Part shown: positions 34,719 to 43,286 of the stretch, in pieces
Layout: each line of letters starts with the position of its first letter
Numbering within the stretch: position 1 is the first letter of the stretch
IMG/VR virus record: IMGVR_UViG_3300049491_000850
Location: 1-64,000 of that record
Strand: one strand, 5' to 3'
DNA: 64,000 bases
From: a virus
The notes under the pieces: generated by a model
The model's database searches: none
What the model was told of the DNA's origin: nothing
The model's input: the letters and a program-made list of their open reading frames with translations, nothing else
Made by a program: the position numbers and the translations under genes

Positions 34719-35495
34719 TTAAATTGTAATGTAACTTCCGCTATTGTCAAACGTATTTCCAGAAGGATAATTAGGTTTTTCAACCGGAATCGACTGCACC
34801 GTAGCATTGACGAACGAGTCGTATACAGGGTTAAGTAATTCTCTCAATACTATTGGTGTGTAAACTGGCACGAAACTATATTGAAGCGTATTGGGGTTAA
34901 TGTTAATTTTGTGATAAAGTTTCTCCTGTGTTGTGACAGCAGGTGCATTTTGATTAAAGAAGGAGTAAAACTTACCAGACTTTGCAGAATAAAATAAAAA
35001 CTTAATATAGAAATCTCTACTAGTTCCACTCATGCTATCTAAAACAGATTGTGCAACATAGAGATTAGAAAATTCATTGTCAGCATTGAAGGTGTAACTT
35101 GCCACCAGATTACTTTTTGCAAAATCAAAACCGTTATAGTATCCAGTATGTTTTTTGCTTTGCACTTCATCTCTAAACGAATCAAATAATTGAATCACAT
35201 AGAAACTGTTTTTTGCTGCAACAGTGTTGTAGTCAGTGAAACCAGTAAATTCCAACGGTGCTACTTTATTACTTGTATATATTGTACCATTCCAAAACTG
35301 AAATTGAATTATTGCAGAGGCACTTGGAAGTATTCTTCTTGTTTCAGCATCAGTAACATCATTGATTGAAGTATCTGTTTCATCTTCCACAGCTTTTGTT
35401 ACATCATCATCATAACCCAATAGGTTTCCAATTCCTTTAAGTGGAATCATTATACTCTGATCATTATCCGTTAATCTAATTGAAATCTTTTTCAT
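34719..35495 (-). CDS. Beta-rich tail/baseplate structural protein
   Basis: 258 residues from the ATG at 35495, which shares a base with the preceding stop (TAATG), the usual coupling in this genome; an ATG three codons earlier at 35504 is also possible. The protein is rich in Asn, Thr, Ser, Tyr and Phe, and looks beta-structured with an acidic N-terminal section (DDDVTKAVEDETD). No family recognised. It is co-transcribed with 35495-36649. Confidence 0.6.
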   Translation of the reverse strand: MKKISIRLTDNDQSIMIPLKGIGNLLGYDDDVTKAVEDETDTSINDVTDAETRRILPSASAIIQFQFWNGTIYTSNKVAPLEFTGFTDYNTVAAKNSFYVIQLFDSFRDEVQSKKHTGYYNGFDFAKSNLVASYTFNADNEFSNLYVAQSVLDSMSGTSRDFYIKFLFYSAKSGKFYSFFNQNAPAVTTQEKLYHKININPNTLQYSFVPVYTPIVLRELLNPVYDSFVNATVQSIPVEKPNYPSGNTFDNSGSYITI

Positions 35496-36649
35496 TAGGT
35501 GCATCTATTACCTAAACCACTCAAAGGAGTGTTCGGTTTAGTATTAAGTTTAGAGTTAGGGCCGAACTTGATTGCGCTGAACACACTGTTGGTATTTGCA
35601 TGATCAGGATCAGGTGTCAATGGCAACGTAATTGGAGTGAATACGTAATGTCTTTTATTAACAAACGGATAATCAACTCCCGAATTAGTTATTGGATCGA
35701 TATAACCGTTAGGTAGAATATCTCTCCACACATAATTACCATTTCCGTCTGGTATTAACGTTGCATATGAAGGAATAGTAAAATCGTTTTCAGTTCCACC
35801 TGAAATATTCGCAGTGATTACTTCATCACCGAAATCTCTAAGTTTGATTGGAATGAACGGATTATACTTGAACTGTAACACACCAACATCGTAAGGAAAT
35901 GTTATATAGTTTGTCATTCTTTTTTCAACCGTTTGACTGAAAGATAAGAGTTGATAATTAACAACGTCACCCATCAATACGTCACCAACATTGTAGCCAG
36001 TACTCATATTATAGACAACATCTTCGTATGTTTCAGTTATCCAATTATAATATTTATAAGTTTCGGGCGTACCGTTTCCGTTCGTTCTTTTCTTATAGAC
36101 AAAATGTAAATAAAGTTCTGTAAACGGAAATCCAAAAGAATCTCTATACCCTTCAAGACTAAAGTCAATGTTGAACCCATAATTATAATTAAAATTGAAG
36201 AAGATATTTCTCCCGAAGCCAGCCTTGAATACTTCCCCGTTTCCCAACTTAGTTGCAACAACGTAATTTCTTATATAAGAGTCTCCACTTATATGTGTAT
36301 GCCCGGTTGACGGGTAACATAGGTACATGTCAAATGAATATGGTAGGTTTTTCGTATTACCACTTAATTCATCCCCAAGTCTTGGTGGAGTGAAGAAATC
36401 GGTTAACACTTTGTATTGACGTTTTAGTCCATTAATAATAGAGATAAAATCCGCTCTGCCGTAAACACGATATGTTTCGCTCTCTTGTCTCTCTGCATCA
36501 AATAACGCTGCCACATCAATAACTGAGGATTCATTATAGGAAAGGATTTCCATTGAAGAGTTTGTGAGTTCAATATTAATGTTCTGGTCAACATTAATAG
36601 CATCCACATTCTTCTTCGAACCCAACTGTATGATCAAATTTTCATCCAT
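35495..36649 (-). CDS. Beta-rich tail/baseplate structural protein
   Basis: 384 residues, Tyr/Phe/Asn/Gly-rich and predicted beta, typical of tail-appendage or baseplate components. N-terminus MDENLIIQLGSKKNVD; repeated aromatic segments such as NIFFNFNYNYGFNIDF. It ends with a Pro/Thr-rich stretch. The ATG lies only four bases after the late-type promoter, so its message may start at or very near the ATG. No enzymatic motif seen. Confidence 0.6.
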   Translation of the reverse strand: MDENLIIQLGSKKNVDAINVDQNINIELTNSSMEILSYNESSVIDVAALFDAERQESETYRVYGRADFISIINGLKRQYKVLTDFFTPPRLGDELSGNTKNLPYSFDMYLCYPSTGHTHISGDSYIRNYVVATKLGNGEVFKAGFGRNIFFNFNYNYGFNIDFSLEGYRDSFGFPFTELYLHFVYKKRTNGNGTPETYKYYNWITETYEDVVYNMSTGYNVGDVLMGDVVNYQLLSFSQTVEKRMTNYITFPYDVGVLQFKYNPFIPIKLRDFGDEVITANISGGTENDFTIPSYATLIPDGNGNYVWRDILPNGYIDPITNSGVDYPFVNKRHYVFTPITLPLTPDPDHANTNSVFSAIKFGPNSKLNTKPNTPLSGLGNRCT

Positions 36650-36653
36650 ATCC

Positions 36654-36661
36654 TATAAATA
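36654..36661 (-). promoter_or_regulatory. Late-type promoter TATTTATA, four bases before the start codon
   Basis: CTATTTATAGG on the minus strand with the ATG at 36649. The shortest spacing in the window. Confidence 0.65.
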
Positions 36662-36685
36662 GTTCAAAAAATTATTGGGTTTTGC

Positions 36686-36714
36686 GCAACCTTTAATCAA
36701 AACCCCCGTATAAT
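36686..36714 (+). promoter_or_regulatory. Early-class promoter for the lipoprotein gene
   Basis: GCAACCTTTA, exactly 10 bases, CCGTATAAT. Same boxes and spacing as 4404-4432. The ATG is 40 bases downstream with an A-rich leader. Confidence 0.65.
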
Positions 36715-36754
36715 ACAATAGAAAGCAATTAAAAACTTTAAAAAAACAAGAATT

Positions 36755-37279
36755 ATGAAAAACAAGAATTTAGTATCCCTTTTGGCAATCGCAATGATCG
36801 CCCTCTTTTCAGTAACTTTAACAAGTTGCGGTGATGAATCGGAAGACCCTAAACCAGCAACGAAGACTGACCTGCAAAAGGTTCAGGAAGCGATTGCAGG
36901 TTCTACATGGACACTTGAGACTGCTACAGTTGAAACTGGTTCTCAAAGTTATCACTACAATGGTGATTGTGATTTTACCGTGTTCGCTGGTAACACTGCA
37001 CTTGCCACTAACTCAACTGATTTTGCATACACTTTCAGTGCTGATGGTACTAAGGTATCTTATGTTGAACAGTGTGGTTCACAAACAGGTACTAATATTC
37101 CGTACACTGTTACGCAATCAGGTAACGTTTATACTGTTACTTATAAGCACGGATCGTCAGACGTTAAATTTGAACTTCTTACTCAACTTGAGGATATTAA
37201 TGACACTGAGATAAATGTGAAACGAGTTTCCCCGCTTTATGGTGGAGCAACATACGTGAAACTTATCTTCGCAAAATAA
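36755..37279 (+). CDS. Lipoprotein with Bacteroidetes surface-export-like signal (moron candidate)
   Basis: 174 residues. Signal peptide 1-24 with lipobox L22-T23-S24-C25; after Cys comes GDESED, an acidic run like the lipoprotein export signals that send lipoproteins to the cell surface in Bacteroidetes. The mature part (about 55-174) is beta-rich (STWTLETATVETG, YTFSADGTKVSY, PYTVTQSGNVYTVTY) and resembles the lipocalin-like domains common in Bacteroidetes lipoproteins. It is a single-gene unit with its own promoter and terminator, inside late structural genes on the opposite strand. Surface change or superinfection exclusion is plausible and untested. Confidence 0.75.
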   Translation: MKNKNLVSLLAIAMIALFSVTLTSCGDESEDPKPATKTDLQKVQEAIAGSTWTLETATVETGSQSYHYNGDCDFTVFAGNTALATNSTDFAYTFSADGTKVSYVEQCGSQTGTNIPYTVTQSGNVYTVTYKHGSSDVKFELLTQLEDINDTEINVKRVSPLYGGATYVKLIFAK

Positions 37280-37297
37280 GCCCCACTTTAAATAAAC

Positions 37298-37329
37298 AAA
37301 AAAGCCTCCCGATAAAGGAGGCTTTTTTT
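37298..37329. terminator. Bidirectional intrinsic terminator
   Basis: AAGCCTCC-CGATAAA-GGAGGCTT with A-run left and T-run right; between the lipoprotein gene and the end of the leftward gene at 37328. Confidence 0.88.
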
Positions 37330-39514
37330 ATGCACTTATAATTCCATTCTCTAGTAAGAATCGAATGATGTCAGAAGTTTTAATACCACGATAGAAGTAT
37401 GACGAACCAGAAGTCTTTTTTGGATAGTCACCTTCCAATGCGTTAGGGCCGGAAAACACAACATCACCAGAAGTAAATCCTTTTTGATCTGGAATTGATT
37501 GTACAATTTTAACCAAATCACTTTGTGGCACTTCAACAAATGTTGCTTTGTGCATATCTGATCTCAAGAAATATGATAAATCGGTTCTAAAGCCAACAAC
37601 TCGATATGGATTTGTGATTGTCATATCAGTACCACTACCATAATCAGTTGACAATAATCTAGTAACGTCATACGTACCAGCAGTGTAATTAGCAATTTGT
37701 GGAAAGTATATACAAAAGTTTAACCATTCAGCACCAAAAACTGGTCTGTTTGGAAGTATTTCACCACCACCACTACCTCCTTTTCCCCAATCTGCAATTC
37801 CATTGTATGCAAACCCTTCATCAACATCAGCACTTGGATAAAATTCAGGGAATGCATCGACATCTGCTTGAGTAACCACATCTCCTACGTTACCAGCATT
37901 CCACCAGATGCTTTGAGTAATGTCATCAAATCTAATTGGTTCATTGCTAACACCTTCGTATTCCTTCATCAAACCATGATATTTTGATATTGTATATATT
38001 TTCCCACCAGTGAACTTAAAAAATTGTTTACGCCATGCTTCATTCAATGCAAGACGATCAGCCTGATTTTTTCCGGCAACAGTTCCGGCTCTTTCAGAAG
38101 TAAATGTTTTAAGATCAGTAACTCCCGCATAATAATTAGATACTGCATATTGAGGTATTTTTAAACGACCTCTATCACTTCTATCTCTATCAGTTCTCGA
38201 TCTGCCGGGTGGATTATTATAAAAATCTAATTCAGGTGCATAGTTAATAATGAACATTCCATAAAAATCAGTGAATATTCCTGCTGGATCATCTTCTGTT
38301 GTCGGAACGAGAACACCAAATTCATCAACAACCATTTTATTTCTATTACATGGCAGTGTTAAAATAAAAACACCATCATCAATAATTTCACCATATTGTG
38401 TTTTAGCTAATAATTGAATATCACTCTGTGTATTGATATTGGCTGCGGTGAATATGTTAAGGTTCACAGTGGTATCAACTGAGGTGCTAACAGGACTAAT
38501 TTCTGATTCTGTTATATTGGGATTTATCGTGTATACGTCAATTGAATATTTACCGATTCTTTTTGATGCGATACCGTTATTAAATTTTACACCTTGATTT
38601 CTCGTTGAACCATTAGCCTCTAAAGTTCTATTAATACTCATGGCAGACATTGAGTCATCTCTATCACCAAAGAAATTATCATAACCCCACACAGCATCAT
38701 AGTTGTCTGTGAATCCTGCACCGAACACGGTTACAGAAGTTACGAGTGTTGCTTTGATTTTAAAATCCTGACGAGTAATACCTATTTCGAAATTATCCGA
38801 GTCACCCCAAAAAGGTCTTACGTCAACACTTACATTTTGTAAATCAATACTTGGAATGTTATCTAAGTCAGTACTGAATTTAATTTTATTTCCGTTGAAC
38901 AATTGTTCAGCATAACCTAATTGACTAACCATTGTTGCCGGAGTCATTGAGTATTGACCAATGTCAGTGATGTCAACTGACATGTGAACGGTTTGAATAC
39001 CTATTGGTGCTCCAAAAATCATATAGTCACCTGATTGATTGGTGACAGTTGTGAACTTGTAGTATTTCTGATACACCTCCAAATAAGTTGGATTGGTTGT
39101 GAATTCCTCTTTGGTAGCAAAGGTTCCTACTGGAACTGCTGGTGCATACGAACCTACTATAAGGAATGGATTGTTAACTGCAACTCTTGGTAGCAAGTTA
39201 TATTTCACACCATCAAGGTTTTTATCACGGGGAGACGTATAGGGATAGATCGCAGTAATCTCTGAATTAGCTGCATCTTCATCCGACAACGGGATGAAAA
39301 CCGAAATCTTTGCATTTGGGATACCGATACCTCCATTTGCTACAACTCTACCCACGATTACACCATAATCCGAATTGAAGGTTCCATAGATGTCTTTTTG
39401 ACTGATTTTGAGCGATAATATCTCAAAAAAATCAACATCGTTTTCTAGTTTAGTTGTTAAGTATTTATCTGTACCTCCTACGGTGGTTCTGATTCTGACA
39501 GACTTATTTGACAT
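37328..39514 (-). CDS. Large baseplate/tail protein with carboxypeptidase-regulatory-like domain
   Basis: 728 residues. Near the N-terminus (about 48-75, GVIVGRVVANGGIGIPNAKISVF) and again at about 155-180 (TNQSGDYMIFGAPIGIQTVHM) are the halves of a CarboxypepD_reg-like beta sandwich, a fold common in Bacteroidetes outer-membrane proteins (SusC/TonB family). The rest is beta-rich with Asn/Thr/Asp, plus a basic patch (RSRTDRDRSDRGR). No enzymatic residues seen. It could bind the host surface or shape the baseplate. It has a late-type promoter and sits just before the divergent sheath gene. Confidence 0.65.
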   Translation of the reverse strand: MSNKSVRIRTTVGGTDKYLTTKLENDVDFFEILSLKISQKDIYGTFNSDYGVIVGRVVANGGIGIPNAKISVFIPLSDEDAANSEITAIYPYTSPRDKNLDGVKYNLLPRVAVNNPFLIVGSYAPAVPVGTFATKEEFTTNPTYLEVYQKYYKFTTVTNQSGDYMIFGAPIGIQTVHMSVDITDIGQYSMTPATMVSQLGYAEQLFNGNKIKFSTDLDNIPSIDLQNVSVDVRPFWGDSDNFEIGITRQDFKIKATLVTSVTVFGAGFTDNYDAVWGYDNFFGDRDDSMSAMSINRTLEANGSTRNQGVKFNNGIASKRIGKYSIDVYTINPNITESEISPVSTSVDTTVNLNIFTAANINTQSDIQLLAKTQYGEIIDDGVFILTLPCNRNKMVVDEFGVLVPTTEDDPAGIFTDFYGMFIINYAPELDFYNNPPGRSRTDRDRSDRGRLKIPQYAVSNYYAGVTDLKTFTSERAGTVAGKNQADRLALNEAWRKQFFKFTGGKIYTISKYHGLMKEYEGVSNEPIRFDDITQSIWWNAGNVGDVVTQADVDAFPEFYPSADVDEGFAYNGIADWGKGGSGGGEILPNRPVFGAEWLNFCIYFPQIANYTAGTYDVTRLLSTDYGSGTDMTITNPYRVVGFRTDLSYFLRSDMHKATFVEVPQSDLVKIVQSIPDQKGFTSGDVVFSGPNALEGDYPKKTSGSSYFYRGIKTSDIIRFLLENGIISA

Positions 39515-39531
39515 AGTTTGATATTATACTT

Positions 39532-39539
39532 TATAAATA
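39532..39539 (-). promoter_or_regulatory. Late-type promoter TATTTATA for the gene at 39514
   Basis: GTATTTATAA on the minus strand, 17 bases before the ATG at 39514; divergent with 39579. Confidence 0.7.
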
Positions 39540-39578
39540 CAAATCTAAGAAATTAACTGATTTTGTTCGCAGAGAAAG

Positions 39579-39586
39579 TATTTATA
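39579..39586 (+). promoter_or_regulatory. Late-type promoter TATTTATA for tail sheath
   Basis: AGTATTTATAA, 62 bases before the ATG at 39649; the longest leader of this class and strongly A-rich near the ATG. Confidence 0.7.
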
Positions 39587-39648
39587 AAAAAATGTTGAAT
39601 TCAGGACAAGGGATTTAATAACAATAAACTAAAATTCAATAACAAAAC

Positions 39649-42387
39649 ATGGCAAGTAATTTTGTATTCGTGTCTCCGGGAGTAAAATTCAAAGAAAGAG
39701 ACCTTTCATTTGTTTCAAAAAACGTTGGTTTGACCACCCTTGGATTGGTTGGTGAAACTCCAAAGGGGCCTGCATTTCAGCCAATTACAATATCAAGCAA
39801 AGGCGATTTTTCGACTAGATTCGGAAGTCAATCAGTAGAAAAATTCCCTAACGATGGAGGTCTTAAATTTCAACTTCCTTATGTTGCAAACTCATATTTA
39901 GACGAATCAGATCAACTTGTAGTTACAAGAGTTCTTGGTCGTTCAGGTTATCAGGCAGGTACTGCTTGGGGTTTGAGAGTTAGTGCTGGTGTTGATATTT
40001 CAACTACTGGTGTAACTTCAACAGGTTCAACCACAGAAAATTTCTCTGGTGGTGTATACTTAGGTACTACGATTACTAACGTAGGACAAACTGGCGTAAT
40101 CTTCACAGGTTTCACAAAAATAAGTTCAACTACTTTCTCAACTGTTCTTAGAGAATTCACTGTACAAACTTTGGTTGCCGGAAGCGGTAGCACAAGTGTA
40201 CAATTGAGTACTATTAGTGGTTCATCACTTTCAGAATTTGAAGGTATGGTGGTAGCTATCGTAAGATCAAGAGGTAGTGTTGAAGATATTGTTGATGGTT
40301 CTCCTATCACTACTTTCCAAGCAACACAACTCCAAATGACTGCTAACGCAACAACAATTGGTGCTGGTGATATGTTCGGTAAGTTTACATTAGCAGCAGG
40401 TACTGGCACAACAGCAAGCACTGAAAGCTATGTAGTATCATTGAATCCTGATGCAAGAGAATTCATAGTAAACGTACTTGGTGACAAGCCTAAAGGCAAA
40501 AACACTAAGATTTATGTTGAATCTGTATATCCTGACTTAATTAAGAAATTAGATGCTGATGGTGTTGTGTACGGTATTAGTACATCAATCATCAATGCAA
40601 CCACAAATACATTCACTGATTACAGAGAAGATTTCAAAACACCTGAAACTCCTTATATAGTGTCAGAATTAAGAGGTAACATAATCGAAAGATTATTCAA
40701 GTTTGTCTCTATCTCTGATGGTAATGCAGCGAACCAAGAAATTAAAATTTCATTGGCGAACATCGATCCTATCACAAAACAATTTGATATTATCGTTCGT
40801 GATTTCTATGATACTGACGATGCACTCGTAGTTCTTGAATCATTCAGAAACTGTTCAATGCAGAAAGGCTTGAACAACTACGTTGGTAACAGAGTTGGTA
40901 CTATCGATGGTGAGTACAGTATTCAAAGTAACTTTATCGTTCTTGATATTGATCCTAACGCTCCGGGCGATTCTTATCCTGCTGGATTCGAAGGTTATAT
41001 CGTATTCGATTGGTCTTCATCTTCAACTGGTTCTGGAACACAAGGTATTTCACCTGAGATCGTTTACAAAAACGAATACGCAGCAACAGATAGAGTAAAC
41101 AGAGTATACTTAGGTGTATCTGAAAGAGCATTTGACGGAGACAACTTGATCGGTACTGGTATCGACCAAAACTTCTTTAACTATAACGGACTTGACATCA
41201 GTTCTACTGATGACGCTCCAAGCGGTTATGTGAAAACTAAAGGTTTCCACATGGACGCAGAAGCAACTGGCGCAACCTATATGGATGGTTTAGCTGTAAT
41301 CGGATCATTCGTGGTCGGTGCAGGAACATTCCAAGGTGCAGCAGATATAACTAACCCTAACAACCCTTACTTTGCTAAGAATGCAAGAAAGTTCACATTC
41401 GTTCCTTACGGTGGATTTGATGGTTGGAATGAACACAGAGACAGAAGAACTACTACTGACCTTTACAAAAAGGGTGGTGTATATGATGGTGTACCTGTTG
41501 GTGCAACACCAAACAACGACTTCCAAGCATGGGAAATTGCAATTGCAACTTTCAGAAATAGCGAAGACGTAACAATCAATTTGTTTGCTACTCCGGGTCT
41601 TAACTGGTCAGATAACATCGGTATTATCAACGATACTATCGAAATGATCGAACAGGTAAGAGGTGACTCATTGTATGTAATCGATGCACCTGATCTTCCA
41701 GATGCTCCGGGCTTGGCTCAGGACATCGTTGATCTTCTTGACGATACTGATATTGACTCTAACTATAGTGCAACATTCTATCCTTGGGTTCAAATCAAAG
41801 ACTCTATCAACAATCAGAATGTTTACATTCCACCTACAGGTGAAGTTGTAAGAGCAATTGCTTTCACAGATAACGTGAAGTTCCCTTGGTTCGCACCTGC
41901 TGGTTTGCAGAGAGGTGTTACTGATGCAATCAGAACAAGAAGAAAATTATCAAGTGATGAAAGAGACACATTGTATGATGGTAGAATTAACCCTATGGCG
42001 ACATTCCCTGATACTGGTGTATCTATCTTCGGACAGAAAACTTTGCAAGTTGCAGAAACATCATTGAACAGAATCAACGTAAGAAGATTATTGCTTCAAT
42101 TGAGAGTATTGATTTCTAACGTTGCAGTTAGATTACTTTTCGAACAAAACGATCAAACAACAATCGATGAATTCTTAGCTAAAGTTAATCCAATCTTGGA
42201 AACTGTTAAGAGAGAAAGAGGTCTTGAAGACTTTAAGGTTGTAATGGATCAATCAAATAACACTCCTGAAACAAGAGACAGAAATGAACTTTATGGTGAA
42301 ATCTTCATCAAGCCTACTAAGGCAGTTGAATTTATCGGTATTACCTTCACCATCACTCCTTCTGGTGCTTCTTTCGATAGTATTTAA
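39649..42387 (+). CDS. Tail sheath protein (T4 gp18-like)
   Basis: 912 residues, larger than T4 gp18 (659), probably through extra surface domains in the middle. The N-terminus (SPGVKFKERDLSFV, then TTLGLVGETPKGPAFQP) is the sheath family start. The C-terminal part (about 780-910: RINVRRLLLQLRVLI, then LYGEIFIKPTKAVEFI) is the conserved core that makes the contractile lattice. The sheath shortens on infection to drive the tube through the envelope. The leader is A-rich, fitting high expression; the tube gene follows with its own promoter. Confidence 0.93.
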   Translation: MASNFVFVSPGVKFKERDLSFVSKNVGLTTLGLVGETPKGPAFQPITISSKGDFSTRFGSQSVEKFPNDGGLKFQLPYVANSYLDESDQLVVTRVLGRSGYQAGTAWGLRVSAGVDISTTGVTSTGSTTENFSGGVYLGTTITNVGQTGVIFTGFTKISSTTFSTVLREFTVQTLVAGSGSTSVQLSTISGSSLSEFEGMVVAIVRSRGSVEDIVDGSPITTFQATQLQMTANATTIGAGDMFGKFTLAAGTGTTASTESYVVSLNPDAREFIVNVLGDKPKGKNTKIYVESVYPDLIKKLDADGVVYGISTSIINATTNTFTDYREDFKTPETPYIVSELRGNIIERLFKFVSISDGNAANQEIKISLANIDPITKQFDIIVRDFYDTDDALVVLESFRNCSMQKGLNNYVGNRVGTIDGEYSIQSNFIVLDIDPNAPGDSYPAGFEGYIVFDWSSSSTGSGTQGISPEIVYKNEYAATDRVNRVYLGVSERAFDGDNLIGTGIDQNFFNYNGLDISSTDDAPSGYVKTKGFHMDAEATGATYMDGLAVIGSFVVGAGTFQGAADITNPNNPYFAKNARKFTFVPYGGFDGWNEHRDRRTTTDLYKKGGVYDGVPVGATPNNDFQAWEIAIATFRNSEDVTINLFATPGLNWSDNIGIINDTIEMIEQVRGDSLYVIDAPDLPDAPGLAQDIVDLLDDTDIDSNYSATFYPWVQIKDSINNQNVYIPPTGEVVRAIAFTDNVKFPWFAPAGLQRGVTDAIRTRRKLSSDERDTLYDGRINPMATFPDTGVSIFGQKTLQVAETSLNRINVRRLLLQLRVLISNVAVRLLFEQNDQTTIDEFLAKVNPILETVKRERGLEDFKVVMDQSNNTPETRDRNELYGEIFIKPTKAVEFIGITFTITPSGASFDSI

Positions 42388-42395
42388 TTTGAGAG

Positions 42396-42403
42396 TATTT
42401 ATT
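42396..42403 (+). promoter_or_regulatory. Late-type promoter TATTTATT for tail tube
   Basis: GAGTATTTATT, 38 bases before the ATG at 42442, with an A-rich leader. Confidence 0.65.
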
Positions 42404-42441
42404 TGAAAAGTGAATAACATAAAAAAAATTGAATTAATAAA

Positions 42442-42930
42442 ATGGCAGAATTACTAAGAGGCATACCAGTTGACTTTGAACCTAAAAGAAAAAATAGATT
42501 CGTTTTAGAGTTCCCAACTGAACTCGGTATTGAAGTTTGGAAAGTACAATCTTGTACAGCACCTAAAATCGAAGTTAATCCTGTAGAAGTACATTGGATA
42601 AACACTGTTAACTATGTGGCAGGTAAAGGTAAGTGGGGGGCTTGTGATATTACCTTCATCGATACCCAAGGGCCATCAACTACTACTCAATTAATGGAAT
42701 GGCTTCGTCTCGAATTCGAATCATTAACAGGTAGAATGGGTTATGCAGCAGGTTATAAGAAAACTCTTATCTTGAAAGCACTCGATCCAACAGGTGTTGA
42801 AGTTGAGAAGTGGGAAATGAGAGAGTGTATGATCACTTCATTAGACATGGGTGAATTTGCACACGATGATGACGGATTGAAAATCATCAGCATGACAGTA
42901 CAACCTTTCATGTGTATCCACAACTACTAA
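42442..42930 (+). CDS. Tail tube protein (T4 gp19-like)
   Basis: 162 residues (T4 gp19: 163). It forms the hexameric rings of the inner tube. Family features: N-terminal PKRKNRFVLEFP (about 14-25), a central KWGACDITFIDTQGPSTTTQLMEWL-type helix region and a C-terminal beta strand (IISMTVQPFMCIHNY). It directly follows the sheath gene, as in T4, and ends before a strong terminator. Confidence 0.92.
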   Translation: MAELLRGIPVDFEPKRKNRFVLEFPTELGIEVWKVQSCTAPKIEVNPVEVHWINTVNYVAGKGKWGACDITFIDTQGPSTTTQLMEWLRLEFESLTGRMGYAAGYKKTLILKALDPTGVEVEKWEMRECMITSLDMGEFAHDDDGLKIISMTVQPFMCIHNY

Positions 42931-42963
42931 GCCTTTATTACCTTAGAGGGACTGTTATAGTAA

Positions 42964-42999
42964 CAAAAAAAGCCAGTATCGCTACTGGCTTTTTTTTAT
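42964..42999. terminator. Bidirectional intrinsic terminator
   Basis: AGCCAGTA-TCGC-TACTGGCT (42971-42990) with A-run left and T-run right; serves the tube gene and the leftward gene at 43019. Confidence 0.9.
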
Positions 43000-43018
43000 T
43001 TCTATTGTTGTGATCTTC

Positions 43019-43222
43019 TTATTTTGCAATGGTGTAAACCACTTCATTTGCTTTGTTGTAATTTGTAAGGATATTAGTATATCCATCGTTATTACGAAGA
43101 TCAGCGATTGTTGCTCTCAAGTTTACAACTTTGAAACGTGATGCAGCAGATTTGCGTGTTACTTTTTGACCAGATTCCAACGCTGAAAGAACCTTAGCCT
43201 TTTTACTTTTTGTTTTTGACAT
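43019..43222 (-). CDS. Small winged-helix/HTH-type DNA-binding protein
   Basis: 67 residues, basic. Residues about 8-45 read as helix-turn-helix: KVLSALESGQKVTRKSAASRFKV, followed by NLRATIADLRNN (recognition-type helix) and a short beta wing (YTNILTN...EVVYTIAK). This layout is common in small phage proteins that bind DNA. A class-2-type promoter (43237-43265) fits separate, probably early, expression rather than late. Target unknown. Confidence 0.7.
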   Translation of the reverse strand: MSKTKSKKAKVLSALESGQKVTRKSAASRFKVVNLRATIADLRNNDGYTNILTNYNKANEVVYTIAK

Positions 43223-43236
43223 AAGAATTGTTGTTA

Positions 43237-43265
43237 ATTATTAATGTTAGAACTGTAAAGTTAGC
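43237..43265 (-). promoter_or_regulatory. Early-class promoter for the small HTH gene
   Basis: Minus strand GCTAACTTTA, 10 bases, ATTAATAAT. The upstream box fits, the downstream box partly; spacing is identical to 36686-36714. Confidence 0.5.
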
Positions 43266-43286
43266 AACTTTTTTGATTCTACCAAA

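Noticed and set aside
39951-40421. 156-codon antisense frame in the sheath gene
   Set aside because: Reflects Thr/Val/Gly bias of the sheath; no promoter and fully inside a confident gene.
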